Part shown: one piece after another, positions 36,825 through 45,136 of the stretch
How the letters are laid out: every line of letters begins with the position of its first letter
How positions within the stretch are numbered: the stretch's first letter is position 1
Origin: Umezawaea tangerina
GTDB lineage: Bacteria; Actinomycetota; Actinomycetes; Mycobacteriales; Pseudonocardiaceae
Length of the DNA stretch: 64,000 nt
Reading direction: 5' to 3'
NCBI RefSeq assembly: GCF_003002815.1
Contig: NZ_PVTF01000008.1
Coordinates: 310,001 to 374,000, forward strand
Translations under genes and position numbers: made by a program
Notes under the pieces: generated by a model
Seen by the model: the letters and a program-made list of their open reading frames with translations, nothing else
Told to the model about the DNA's origin: nothing
Database searches by the model: none

Positions 36825-38393
36825 ATGACTCCTCAGAGCACTCCGGTGCTGATCGTCGGCGGCAGCGTCGTGGGCGCGTCCGCCGCGTTGTTCCTCGCCT
36901 CCCGCGGCATCACCCCCGTCCTCGTGGAGAAGCACCGGTCGGTGTCGACGAGGTTGCGGGCCAAGCTGTTCACCCCGCGGACGATGGAGGCCTACCGGGC
37001 CGTCGGAGCCAGCCAGGACATCTACGCCCGGCAACGCACCCTTCCACCGGCCGATCACGCGGCTGTGGTCGACTCGCTGGCAGGGGCGGAGGTGCGGCGG
37101 TGGCGGCTGCCCGCCGCCGAGTACTTCGGGGACGTCTCGCCGTGCCCGAGCGCGTTGGTCAAGCAGGCCGACCTGGAAGTGATCGTCCGCGCGCACGCCC
37201 GCGCCGCCGGTGCCGACCTGCGCTTCGGCCACCGGTTCCTCGGGCTGGTCCAGCACGGCGACCACGTCGTGGCCCACGTGCTCGACGAGGACGGTGAACC
37301 GTACGAGGTGCGGGCCCGCTACCTGCTCGCCGCCGACGGGAACGGCAGCAGCATCAGGGAAGCGCTCGGGATCGGCCGCACAGGCGAGGAAAATGTCGCG
37401 CACGTACGGGAGATCGGCTTCGAGGCGGACCTGCGACCCGTCCTCGACAACCGCAGGCTCGCGATGGCGTGGGCAGGTGAGGCGTTCATCTCGTGGAACA
37501 CCGCACAGGACGGCGGCGCCGTGTCCGTTCCCCGCGATCCGGGAACGGCCCCGACCGCCGAGGAGGACCGGGACGCGGTCACCCGCGCGCTCGGCCTGTC
37601 CCCGGCCGACGTCGTGATCACCGGCGGCACCCCGTGGCGGATGAGCGGCTGGGTGGCCGACTCCTACCGCGCGGGACAGGTCTTCCTCCTCGGGGACGCC
37701 GCGCACGTCACCCCGCCGACCGGCGGGTTCGGCGCCAACCTCGGCATCCAGGACGCCTGGAACCTCGCCGCGAAACTGGTCTCCGTCCTGCGCGGCCACG
37801 CCGACCCGCGACTGCTGGACGACTACAAGACCGAACGACGCGCGATCGCCGGACCGACCGTGGACCAGGCACTGCTCCGCGTCCGCGACCACGCGGCGGA
37901 CCGGCCGCCGTTGAGCGAGGCGGCCGTGGCCGTTGGCTACCGCTACCCCGGAGGTGACGACCTGCCGGTGTTCGCCGAGCCGGACCACTGGCGCGGCGAA
38001 CCCGGCACCCGCCTGCCTCACCTGTGGCTCGACGACATCTCCACCCTCGACCTCGTGCGCGACGGCCGTCACCTGCTGCTCACCGGCCCGGACAACAGCA
38101 TGTGGGTGCGGGCTGCTCGCGAGCTCGATCCCGTGGGCGCCTTCCTCGACGTGGCGGTGCTCCCGCACGGACTCGACCGCTGCGGCATCGCCGAAGACGG
38201 CGCACTGCTGCTCCGGCCCGACCTGGTGGTCGCCTGGCGTGCGGTCCACGCGGCACCGCACGACCTCGCCGACGCGGTGGCCGTGGCTCTGGGACGTGCC
38301 GCACGCCCCGATGTGCCTGCGTGTCAACGGGTCGGCTGCGGTCCATCCACAGAGGACGCCTCGATGGGGGAGACGGGCGAGGCCGGGAGCTGA
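36825..38393 (+). CDS. class A FAD-dependent aromatic monooxygenase
   Basis: This 522-residue PHBH-fold hydroxylase has N-terminal dinucleotide loop VLIVGGSVVGASAA, central YLLAADGNGSSIRE, and the FAD-binding GDAAHVTPPTGGFGANLGIQDAWNL near residue 290. A C-terminal thioredoxin-like extension is present, as in polyketide hydroxylases and phenol monooxygenases. It needs NAD(P)H and O2. The substrate may be an aromatic polyketide or a drug. The 3' end overlaps the convergent anti-sigma-like gene by 70 bases. Confidence 0.9.
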   Translation: MTPQSTPVLIVGGSVVGASAALFLASRGITPVLVEKHRSVSTRLRAKLFTPRTMEAYRAVGASQDIYARQRTLPPADHAAVVDSLAGAEVRRWRLPAAEYFGDVSPCPSALVKQADLEVIVRAHARAAGADLRFGHRFLGLVQHGDHVVAHVLDEDGEPYEVRARYLLAADGNGSSIREALGIGRTGEENVAHVREIGFEADLRPVLDNRRLAMAWAGEAFISWNTAQDGGAVSVPRDPGTAPTAEEDRDAVTRALGLSPADVVITGGTPWRMSGWVADSYRAGQVFLLGDAAHVTPPTGGFGANLGIQDAWNLAAKLVSVLRGHADPRLLDDYKTERRAIAGPTVDQALLRVRDHAADRPPLSEAAVAVGYRYPGGDDLPVFAEPDHWRGEPGTRLPHLWLDDISTLDLVRDGRHLLLTGPDNSMWVRAARELDPVGAFLDVAVLPHGLDRCGIAEDGALLLRPDLVVAWRAVHAAPHDLADAVAVALGRAARPDVPACQRVGCGPSTEDASMGETGEAGS

Positions 38394-38659
38394 GTGGGAG
38401 ACGGCGACGTGGTGGTCGAGGTGGACGGGGTCGTGGTGGCTGGGTCGTCCGGCGCGGGCGGCAGCGTCATCGACAGCGCCACCGCGGCGACGACGGCGGT
38501 CACCACGGCGGCCGCGGTGACCGCCGCCGTCACGTTCCTGCGGCGCCGCAGTGCCCGACGCCCTTCGTGCAGCACCGAGTCGACCGGAGGACACGCCGGC
38601 TCGTCCGCCGCGGCGTGGTGGAACGCTCGGCGGAGGTCGTCCTCATCCATGCCGTCCAC
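38324..38659 (-). CDS. probable anti-sigma single-pass membrane protein
   Basis: This 111-residue protein has an acidic N-terminus, a basic RRALRRRRN stop-transfer, one membrane helix (about residues 43-65) and a Thr/Ser/Pro-rich outer tail. It starts 17 bases inside the SigE-type sigma gene, and that coupling suggests a cognate membrane partner. No HCC zinc motif is seen, so it is not a classic ZAS protein. Confidence 0.7.
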   Translation of the reverse strand: MDGMDEDDLRRAFHHAAADEPACPPVDSVLHEGRRALRRRRNVTAAVTAAAVVTAVVAAVALSMTLPPAPDDPATTTPSTSTTTSPSPTQLPASPVSPIEASSVDGPQPTR

Positions 38660-39167
38660 CTCGCGTGTACTCGGTGAAACTGGTGCCCACCCTCACCTTC
38701 AGCGCCGCGAGAGCCTTGGTGGTCTGGCTCTTGACGGTACCGGTGGAACAGCCCAGCACCCGCGCGGTGTCGTCCACGCCGAGGTCGAGCCAGAAGCGCG
38801 CCACCAGCACCGCGCGCTGCCTGGGGCTCAACGCGCCCATCGCCGACCACAGCACCATCCGGTTCTCCCCGGTGCCCTGCGGCGGCGCGGGCGGCTCCGG
38901 CGGTTCGGAGGTGGTGCGCTCGCGCCGCCACCACGAGGCGCGGCGCTGGGCAAGGTACCTGCGCAGCACCAGGGTGCGCAGGTAGTTGCCCAGGCGCTCG
39001 CGTTCGTCCACCCGGTCCCACGCCACGTAGAGCGCGAGGAACGCCGACTGCGCCAGGTCCTCGGCTCGATGCCGGTCACCGCACAGCAGGTACGCGGTAG
39101 TCGTCAACGACGCCACGTGCTCGCCGTAGCAGCGGCTGAACTCGGCGTCGTCCAGGGTGGACCTCAT
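38643..39167 (-). CDS. SigE-family ECF sigma factor
   Basis: This 174-residue sigma factor has region 2 (ACYGEHV-like FSRCYGEHVASLTTTAYLL, then AEDLAQSAFLALYVAWDRV) and region 4 (LSPRQRAVLVARFWLDLGVDDTARVLGCSTGTVKSQ). It resembles the SigE/SACE actinobacterial subgroup. ATG 39167 was chosen, since the upstream in-frame codon would be TTG. It is coupled to the membrane protein gene downstream and preceded by a secreted repeat protein on the same strand. Confidence 0.9.
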   Translation of the reverse strand: MRSTLDDAEFSRCYGEHVASLTTTAYLLCGDRHRAEDLAQSAFLALYVAWDRVDERERLGNYLRTLVLRRYLAQRRASWWRRERTTSEPPEPPAPPQGTGENRMVLWSAMGALSPRQRAVLVARFWLDLGVDDTARVLGCSTGTVKSQTTKALAALKVRVGTSFTEYTRGGRHG

Positions 39168-39192
39168 CGGCAATGGTCCTCGTGGTCCCCGG

Positions 39193-39504
39193 TCAGACCT
39201 CCGGCACCGGCTGTGCCGACGGGTCCGCCGTCTGCGCGGGCAGCTGCACCGGCTCGGCCGGGAGCTGCACCGGCTCGGCCGGGAGCTGCACCGGCTCGGC
39301 CGGGAGCTGCACCGGCTCGGCCGGCTCCTGCTCGGGCTGCGCGGGCTCCTGGATGGGCTGGGCAGGCTCCTGCACCGGCTGTGCGGGGAGCTGCGTCGAG
39401 GAGGCGGGCGGGGTGGGCCGCGCCTCGTCGCTGGCGAAGGCGATCGTGGTGCCGCCGAGCGCCATCAGACCGAGGGTCATGGCGATGACGAGTCGTACGT
39501 TCAC
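39193..39504 (-). CDS. small secreted Pro/Gln/Glu-rich repeat protein
   Basis: This 103-residue protein has a signal peptide (about residues 1-25, ending AFAS). A low-complexity tail of Pro-rich heptads follows, four of them EPVQLPA in tandem. AGGAG precedes the GTG at six bases. It lies 25 bases upstream of the sigma-factor gene on the same strand and may be part of that stress or envelope operon. The function is unknown; a cell-wall spacer peptide is possible. Confidence 0.7.
   Translation of the reverse strand: MNVRLVIAMTLGLMALGGTTIAFASDEARPTPPASSTQLPAQPVQEPAQPIQEPAQPEQEPAEPVQLPAEPVQLPAEPVQLPAEPVQLPAQTADPSAQPVPEV
39239..39322. repeat. four 21-bp tandem repeats inside the secreted protein gene
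   Basis: Four units read gggagctgcaccggctcggc plus a final c. Units 2-4 (39260-39322) are identical and unit 1 differs by one base. Exact identity implies recent slippage expansion. Confidence 0.9.
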
Positions 39505-39668
39505 AGAACACTCCTGGCCTTCGGTGCACCCCGTTGTTCGCGGTGCCTCACCCCTCCCCAGTCCTCGCCCTCCAGTCCGGTTGCCGCGACTTCGGCGATC
39601 GGACGACGCCGGCACATTTCTGCCTGACCCTCTGTTGTAGTAGCTATAGATCAGATAGAGTCCCTCTT

Positions 39669-40079
39669 GTGCATCTGATACTGGACCTCGACAGCGAGAC
39701 GCCGATCTACCAGCAGATCCGTGACCGCGTGGTCGAGGCCATCGCCGACGGGGAGCTGGCACCCGGTGCCGACCTCCCCTCGACCAGGCAGTTGGGCGTC
39801 GATCTGGCGATCAACTTCCACACCGTGAGCAAGGCCTACGACCTGTTGCGCCGCGAGGGGATCATCCGGATCAACCGGAAGAGCGGCGCGGTCGTCCGGC
39901 CGGACGTCAAGCAGCCGTCCGGTGACGCGGGAGCCGACACCGACTGGAAACGGCGCGCCCGGACGCTGCTCGCCGAGGCCGACGTCCGCGGGCTGCCGAA
40001 GGCGGACGTCCTGGAGTTCATCCGCACGACCCTGCACGGCTTCCCCGGCGGTGAAGGCGGTGATCCGGGTGACCGGTGA
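39669..40079 (+). CDS. GntR-family regulator (YtrA type)
   Basis: This 136-residue short GntR protein has the winged helix PIYQQIRDRVVEAIADGELAPGADLPSTRQLGVDLAINFHT-like region in its first 60 residues and only a short C-terminal part, the YtrA pattern. GTG 39669 is close to the TATAG-rich promoter region (39640-39662), so the message may be leaderless. It stands 72 bases before a DUF1648 membrane protein, which is the usual partner of such regulators. Confidence 0.88.
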   Translation: MHLILDLDSETPIYQQIRDRVVEAIADGELAPGADLPSTRQLGVDLAINFHTVSKAYDLLRREGIIRINRKSGAVVRPDVKQPSGDAGADTDWKRRARTLLAEADVRGLPKADVLEFIRTTLHGFPGGEGGDPGDR

Positions 40080-40151
40080 CCCGAGCGCCGCAAGGTCCGT
40101 GCGGACCCGTCCCCGTCCTGTCACACAGCGATCTCCCATCAACCGGAACAG

Positions 40152-41264
40152 GTGAACGTCGTGCTGGTCATCGCAGCCCTCAACCTCGGCATCATCGCGA
40201 TGGTGGGTGCCCTCCTCCACCTCGTCCCGCATCCGCGCCTCGGCTCGCCGTCCGCCGCGTTCGGGGTCCGGACACCTCCGGACCGGGCGGACGATCCGGT
40301 GATCCTCGAGCAGCGCCGCCGGTACGGCAGTGTCCTCCTCATCGTCATCCCGGTGATCTCGCTGCTCACCGCCCTCGCCGGGGCGTTGCTCGACAGCGTG
40401 GCGCCCGCGAGCGTGGGTGTCGCCGTCCTCTGCCTCGTCGCCGCCGCGCTGTGGGCACGCGCTCACCGCGCGATCAGCCAGGCCAAGGACACCGGCAGGT
40501 GGTACGGACACCTGCGCCAAGGCGCGGTCGCCGACACCTCGTTGCGCACCGACCCCGTCCGCTTTCCCTGGCTGTGGACGATCCCCTCGGCTCTGGTCGT
40601 CGCGGTCACCGCGTTGGTCGGCGTCGTCGTGTACCCGAACCTGCCCGACACGCTCCAACTGCCTCGGCGTGGGGTCGGGGAAACCGCTTACCTCGACTAC
40701 CCCACGACCGTCTGGACCGCCTTCGGTCTGGTCTTCGGCCAGGTGCTGCTCACCGCGCTCATGGTCGGCGTGGTCGTCTCGGCGCTGCGTGCACGGCCCG
40801 ACCTGGACGCCGCACAGCCTCGCGGAAGTGCCGTGCGGTACCGCAAGTACCTCGCGGGCACGGCTCGCGCCCTCCTCGCAATGGCCACCCTGCTGAACCT
40901 CATGCTGTCGGGCCTCTCCGCCGTGGTCTGGAGCGGGAACCACTCCGGCTGGCTGCTGGCGGCGATCGTCGGGATTCCCCTGGCGGCATCCCTCGCGGTG
41001 GCCGCGCACCTGGTCCTGCGGGTCGGTGGTGGGGGAAAGGCGTCCGAGGCGGAGGCACCAACCGGCCTCGTGCGCCGAGATGACGACCGTCATTCGGCGG
41101 CGGCCGGACTGCTCTACATCAACGCCGACGACCCGGCGGTGCTGGTGCCCAGCCGGGTGGGCCGCGGCTGGACCGTCAACCTCGGCAACCCGCGCGTCCT
41201 CGCCGGAGCGGCGGCGACGCTCGCCGCGGCAGGCGGTGCGGCAGCACTGTTCGTCCTGATGTGA
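40152..41264 (+). CDS. DUF1648/SdpI-like integral membrane protein with DUF5808-like C-terminus
   Basis: This 370-residue protein has about eight membrane helices. VVYPNLPDTLQLPR near residue 170 is the DUF1648 signature found in SdpI immunity-type proteins. The C-terminal YINADDPAVLVPSRVGRGWTVNLGNP matches the DUF5808 pattern. Together with the upstream YtrA-type regulator it forms a common envelope-stress or bacteriocin-immunity-like pair. The biochemical role is unknown. Confidence 0.85.
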   Translation: MNVVLVIAALNLGIIAMVGALLHLVPHPRLGSPSAAFGVRTPPDRADDPVILEQRRRYGSVLLIVIPVISLLTALAGALLDSVAPASVGVAVLCLVAAALWARAHRAISQAKDTGRWYGHLRQGAVADTSLRTDPVRFPWLWTIPSALVVAVTALVGVVVYPNLPDTLQLPRRGVGETAYLDYPTTVWTAFGLVFGQVLLTALMVGVVVSALRARPDLDAAQPRGSAVRYRKYLAGTARALLAMATLLNLMLSGLSAVVWSGNHSGWLLAAIVGIPLAASLAVAAHLVLRVGGGGKASEAEAPTGLVRRDDDRHSAAAGLLYINADDPAVLVPSRVGRGWTVNLGNPRVLAGAAATLAAAGGAAALFVLM

Positions 41265-41314
41265 ACAGGACCGACAACGTCCCGACAACACCCATCCACA
41301 GAGGAGAACGAACC

Positions 41315-42577
41315 ATGATTCCCCGCACTGACCCGACCTCGGCCAGGATCAGGACACGGGTCGCGCTCGCCACCGCGGCGACTGTAGCCGTGGCAACAGG
41401 TCTGGCCCTCGGACCCCAGATCTCCGACGCCGCGCCCCGCCCGCCGTCCACCACTCCCCGCGCCATCGCCCAGCACGACGCCGACGCCTTGCTGAAGTTC
41501 GGTTCTCCAGGGGTGCTGGTCGGCGTGGACAGCGCGGACGGCGACTTCAAGGTCCGTAGCGGGGTGGGGAACCGCACCACCAGGACGCCCGTGCCCTGGG
41601 AGGCGAAGTTCCGGATCGGCAGCTTCACGAAGACCTTCGTGGCGGCGACGCTGCTCCAGCTCGTCGGCGAGGGGAAGCTCTCGCTCGACGACACCGTGGA
41701 CCACTGGCTGCCCGGCCTGGTCACGGGCAACGGCAACGACGGCACCAGGATCACCGTGCGGCAGCTCCTGCAGCACACGAGCGGGCTGCCCGACTACACC
41801 CACTTCATCCCGTGGCTCGGCGACAAGGCGAAGTTCCTGGACGAGCGCACCACGACCATGACGCCCCAGGAGGCCATGGCCTTGGCCATGGGGTCCGCAC
41901 CGCTGTTCCCGCCGGGGACGTCGTGGAGCTACTCGAACACCAACTACCTGCTCGCCGGCATGATCATCGGCAAGGTCACCGGCACCAGCTGGCGCAGCGA
42001 GGTGACCACCCGCATCATCAAGCCGCTCAAGCTCACCAACACCTCCGTCCCCGGAACGTCAACCACACTGCCCACCCCGCACGCCATCGGCTACCAACGC
42101 TTCCCAGGGGAGGGCGCGACGCCCGAGGACCCCAAGTTCGGCGATGAGATCGACGCGACCACGATGAACCCGTCCTGGGCGAACGCGGCCGGGGAGATGA
42201 TCAGCACCGTCGACGACACCAACCGGTTCCTGCGCGCCCTGATGGGCGGCAAGATCCTCAAACCCGCCCAACTCGCGGAAATGCGCACCACCGTCGACAC
42301 CAACGACGTCTTCCGGACCATCCTGCCGGGCGTGCGCTACGGGCTGGGCATCATGTACGTCCCGAACGCCTGCGGCGGTTCCTGGACGCACGGCGGCGAC
42401 ATCCACGGCTTCAAAACCCGCAACGGCGTAACCCCTGACGGCTCCCGCAGCGTCGTCGTCTCCATCAACACCGACTCCCCGAAACCCGACCAGGGCACCG
42501 AACTACCCGCGACCGACCTCGCCTACGACCTCGTCAACCACGCACTCTGCGGCCCTGACACGGGGCTGACCCGCTAG
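41315..42577 (+). CDS. secreted serine beta-lactamase/D-Ala-D-Ala carboxypeptidase-like hydrolase
   Basis: This 420-residue exported enzyme of the class C/R61 fold has a signal peptide of about 38 residues. Nucleophile Ser103 and Lys106 are in GSFTK, Tyr is in WSYSNTNY, and HGG is in WTHGGDIHG. GAGGAG precedes the ATG. The R61-like motif set favours a DD-peptidase or esterase over a true beta-lactamase. Confidence 0.9.
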   Translation: MIPRTDPTSARIRTRVALATAATVAVATGLALGPQISDAAPRPPSTTPRAIAQHDADALLKFGSPGVLVGVDSADGDFKVRSGVGNRTTRTPVPWEAKFRIGSFTKTFVAATLLQLVGEGKLSLDDTVDHWLPGLVTGNGNDGTRITVRQLLQHTSGLPDYTHFIPWLGDKAKFLDERTTTMTPQEAMALAMGSAPLFPPGTSWSYSNTNYLLAGMIIGKVTGTSWRSEVTTRIIKPLKLTNTSVPGTSTTLPTPHAIGYQRFPGEGATPEDPKFGDEIDATTMNPSWANAAGEMISTVDDTNRFLRALMGGKILKPAQLAEMRTTVDTNDVFRTILPGVRYGLGIMYVPNACGGSWTHGGDIHGFKTRNGVTPDGSRSVVVSINTDSPKPDQGTELPATDLAYDLVNHALCGPDTGLTR

Positions 42578-42675
42578 AGCCGATTCCCTGATCCGGCCAA
42601 CATCATCGAAACCCCACATCCGATGCTCCTCACGGAGCGCACGACCAATGCCACCGGCCCGTCCTTTGATCTCGG

Positions 42676-42867
42676 TCAGTGGTCGAGGCGGCTCCAGAAG
42701 CTCCTCGTCAACTCCACCACCGCGTCCGGGGCCTGGTTCATCCAGTAGTGCGACTTGCCCGGTGGCACCGGTTCGGCGGAGGTCCACTCTGCTGTCGCGC
42801 GGTTCAAGCGCAGATGTCGCGCCGAATGCAGGTGGACCGAGTACCGCACCTTGCCGATGACGACCAC
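42676..42867 (-). pseudogene. possible C-terminal remnant of an alpha/beta hydrolase-like protein
   Basis: A 63-codon frame ends with VPPGKSHYWMNQAPDAVVELTRSF, which looks like the C-terminal His region of an alpha/beta hydrolase. There is no nucleophile domain upstream, and the frame begins in the terminator hairpin. It is either a decayed gene or a chance frame. Confidence 0.3.
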
Positions 42868-42903
42868 CTCGCCCCGGGGTTCACCCCGGGGCGAGGTGGT
42901 CGT
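42860..42903. terminator. strong hairpin at the deaminase 3' end
   Basis: A 20-bp perfect stem with TTCA loop (core GACCACCTCGCCCCGGGG at 42862-42879) includes the deaminase stop codon. It should end that transcript and may insulate region B from region C. Confidence 0.8.
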
Positions 42904-43333
42904 TCACCTGTCGGGCTTCGTCAGCGCACTCCGGCAACTCGTCAACCGCGATCCCGGCCGCGGTCAGCAGCTCGTAGCCCCGTCCTTCGACGAACAGCGG
43001 AGGTTCCCGCCATGCGATCACCACGCGCGTGATCCCCGAACGGAGTACCAGGGCGGTGCACGACAGCAGTCGTGACGCGCGAGCGGAACAGGGTTCGAGG
43101 GTGGAGTACAAGGTCGAACCGACCGCGTTGTCGGGTCGGTCGACGAGCTTGGTCAACGCGGCCTCCTCAGCGTGTTCGAGAGGATCGAACTCGCGGGAGT
43201 AGCCCGAGGCGACCTCCTCGTCGGTCGCAGAGACGATGATCGCTCCCACGGAGAACGCTGTGGCGGAGGGTGGGCAGCGGCGCGACAGGTCGATTGCTGC
43301 CTTCATCCACCGCACGTCATGCGGATCAGTCAT
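42881..43333 (-). CDS. RibD-type (cytidine-deaminase fold) pyrimidine deaminase, ToxE-like
   Basis: This 150-residue zinc deaminase has His54 and Glu56 in HAEE and Cys82/Cys92 in PCSARASRLLSC. This is the RibD N-terminal pattern that acts on the GTP cyclohydrolase II product. The reductase half of RibD is missing, as expected for an azapteridine pathway where the sugar is lost and not reduced. ATG 43333 has GGAGAC upstream. It runs opposite to the rest of region C but supplies the deaminase step the ribA-like gene needs. Confidence 0.85.
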   Translation of the reverse strand: MTDPHDVRWMKAAIDLSRRCPPSATAFSVGAIIVSATDEEVASGYSREFDPLEHAEEAALTKLVDRPDNAVGSTLYSTLEPCSARASRLLSCTALVLRSGITRVVIAWREPPLFVEGRGYELLTAAGIAVDELPECADEARQVNDHLAPG

Positions 43334-44036
43334 GATGTTGTCTCCGACTTGGGCAGGTGGTGCGTCACCACCACGTCCTCGACCTGCTCCACGTCCGCCG
43401 GGTCCATTCGGCATTTGGCCTCGCCTGGTTTCCGGAAGGCGACACGCGCGTTCTTTGCATTTCGACCTCATCCGGGAGCAGGCCCCTGACCTCAGTCAGG
43501 TCGAGCACCTCGGACAACCAGTCGCCCGCCATAATCGCACTATCGGGCACGACCCGTCGGGGCCGCAACCCATCCGCTCAAGCCTTGAACGGCGTTGTCG
43601 ATACTCCCGGTACGGCAGCCGACGAGCCTCGGTCAGGTAGTTCTTGCAGCTGCCGGCCCGTTCCGGCACCGGGTTCACGCTGTCGTCGCTTCTCGTTCAT
43701 CCCGCGGAATGGGCTGTTCACGCGAGATCCGATGTGGCGCGGATGTCCTAATCGATGACGCTGTAGTCCAATTCGACGATGGTCCAATACAGCTAGTCTG
43801 TCGAGTCGGGCAGCCCCGATTGCCCTGCCGGAGGTTTGCAAAGGACAGGTAAAGTGTAAGCCAAGAACCTGGACGTACACACCGCCATCTCCACGCACTT
43901 TCGCTGCGGAAATCGTGCTGCCTGCCGCGAGACGGGGTGATCGACACATGGTGAGCTGCATCCCCGAAAAGGTACGACCATCGGCATGCGGTGGCTGGAT
44001 GTGGTGGTCGATTTCGTATGGAGATGGAGCTGTGCG
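43334..44036. other. 703-base divergent intergenic region (deaminase / StrR-like gene)
   Basis: No convincing gene is seen; the frames here lack the local codon bias. Base composition is clearly lower in GC than the flanks, especially 43740-43980. Two copies of GTCCAAT in the same orientation (TAGTCCAAT at 43764 and TGGTCCAAT at 43780, 16 bases apart) may be an operator. No perfect StrR-type site was found by eye. Confidence 0.5.
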
Positions 44037-45035
44037 GTGAAGGATGACGTTGCGATCCCGCAGTCGGCGAGTTCCGCGTCAAGCGATGTCGAGTCGCAGC
44101 CACTTCGGCGGGTGCCGATCGCGGAGCTCACGGGCGCGTTCTCGCCGCGCCTGGGCGGTGAAAGCGCGAAACACGTAAGCCTGCTGGCGGAACTGGATAA
44201 ACAGCTGCCCCCGATCGTGGTGCACCGGCCGACGATGCGTGTCGTGGATGGCATGCACCGCGTTCGAGCCGCGGCAAGGCGTGGCGAGGAAACCATCGAC
44301 GCGGTGTTCTTCGACGGGAGCGAGGATGACGCGTTCGTCATCGCCGTCGAGCTCAACCACGCGCACGGCCTTCCGTTGTCCACTGCCGACCGGCGTGCCG
44401 CGGCGGATCGCATCGTCGTGGCTCACCCTGAATGGTCGGACCGGCGCATCGCCGCGGTCGCGGGACTGGCGGCGAGCACGGTGGGATCGATTCGCGCCCG
44501 TTCGACCGACCGGATCGAACAGTCGGACACGCGCATCGGCAGCGACGGCCGGGCGCGTCCTCGCGACAGTGCTGAGGGGCGACGGCGTGCGGCCGAGCTG
44601 ATCCTGGCTGATCCGGAGGCCTCGTTGCGAGAGGTCGCCCGAAGAGTGGGCATCTCACCGGCGACGGTGAGCGACGTGCGTGCCCGTCTCGCCAAAGGGG
44701 AGCGGCCGGAGCGGCCTCGTCGACGAACCAGGAGCGGGTTCAAAGGTCGACAGCGAGACGACGACGAGCCACTGGTGGTCGACAGTTCGCCTTTTGTCCG
44801 AATTGTCGGCGCGCTTGCTCGCGACCCTTCGCTGCGCGGCACCGAGGCTGGTCGAACGCTGTTGCGCCTATTGAACTGGGGCACGACCAACCGGCAGCAC
44901 TGGGATCGGTTGGCTCAAGGTGTACCGGCGCACCAGCGGACCATCGTGGCTCGCCTTGCGAGGGAGAGCGCGGAGTTGTGGCAAAGGTTCGCCGACCAGC
45001 TGGATGGACACGGGGAAAACCGACCTCCGGTGTGA
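44037..45035 (+). CDS. StrR-like ParB-fold pathway regulator
   Basis: This protein of about 332 residues belongs to the StrR/NovG regulator family. The N-terminal ParB-like part has LPPIVVHRPTMRVVDGMHRVRAA near residues 45-68. A central HTH reads AELILADPEASLREVARRVGISPATVSDVR. Such regulators activate antibiotic clusters. GTG 44037 follows a GGAG site; a longer start at 43986 is possible. It stands at the head of region C and is its most likely activator. Confidence 0.88.
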   Translation: MKDDVAIPQSASSASSDVESQPLRRVPIAELTGAFSPRLGGESAKHVSLLAELDKQLPPIVVHRPTMRVVDGMHRVRAAARRGEETIDAVFFDGSEDDAFVIAVELNHAHGLPLSTADRRAAADRIVVAHPEWSDRRIAAVAGLAASTVGSIRARSTDRIEQSDTRIGSDGRARPRDSAEGRRRAAELILADPEASLREVARRVGISPATVSDVRARLAKGERPERPRRRTRSGFKGRQRDDDEPLVVDSSPFVRIVGALARDPSLRGTEAGRTLLRLLNWGTTNRQHWDRLAQGVPAHQRTIVARLARESAELWQRFADQLDGHGENRPPV

Positions 45036-45040
45036 TCCGC

Positions 45041-45069
45041 TTGACACTCGGTAACGACGAGTCTATGAA
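45041..45069 (+). promoter_or_regulatory. consensus-like sigma-70 promoter
   Basis: TTGACA (45041-45046) and TATGAA (45064-45069) are separated by exactly 17 bases, with the start of the flavin-binding gene 68 bases further on. Such a near-consensus promoter is rare in GC-rich actinomycete DNA. Confidence 0.65.
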
Positions 45070-45136
45070 AGTAGTAGTCGGGAAAAAGGAACGGTATCGC
45101 TGCCAGGTCAGGGTCAACAGAGGAGTAATTGTATCC

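Noticed and set aside
39239-39322. Tandem 21-bp repeats as a CRISPR-like array
   Set aside because: The units abut without spacers, keep one reading frame and encode EPVQLPA heptads of a secreted protein.
38394-39488. + strand frame with PGAAPAR repeats
   Set aside because: It is the antisense reading of the repeat protein and sigma-factor genes.
41315-42577. True beta-lactamase resistance gene
   Set aside because: SxxK, YSN and HGG fit R61-like DD-peptidases and esterases equally well; no evidence for antibiotic hydrolysis.
43578-43961. Possible minus-strand gene in the 43.5-44.0 kb gap
   Set aside because: No codon bias, no ribosome site, and low-GC sequence with no recognisable motif.
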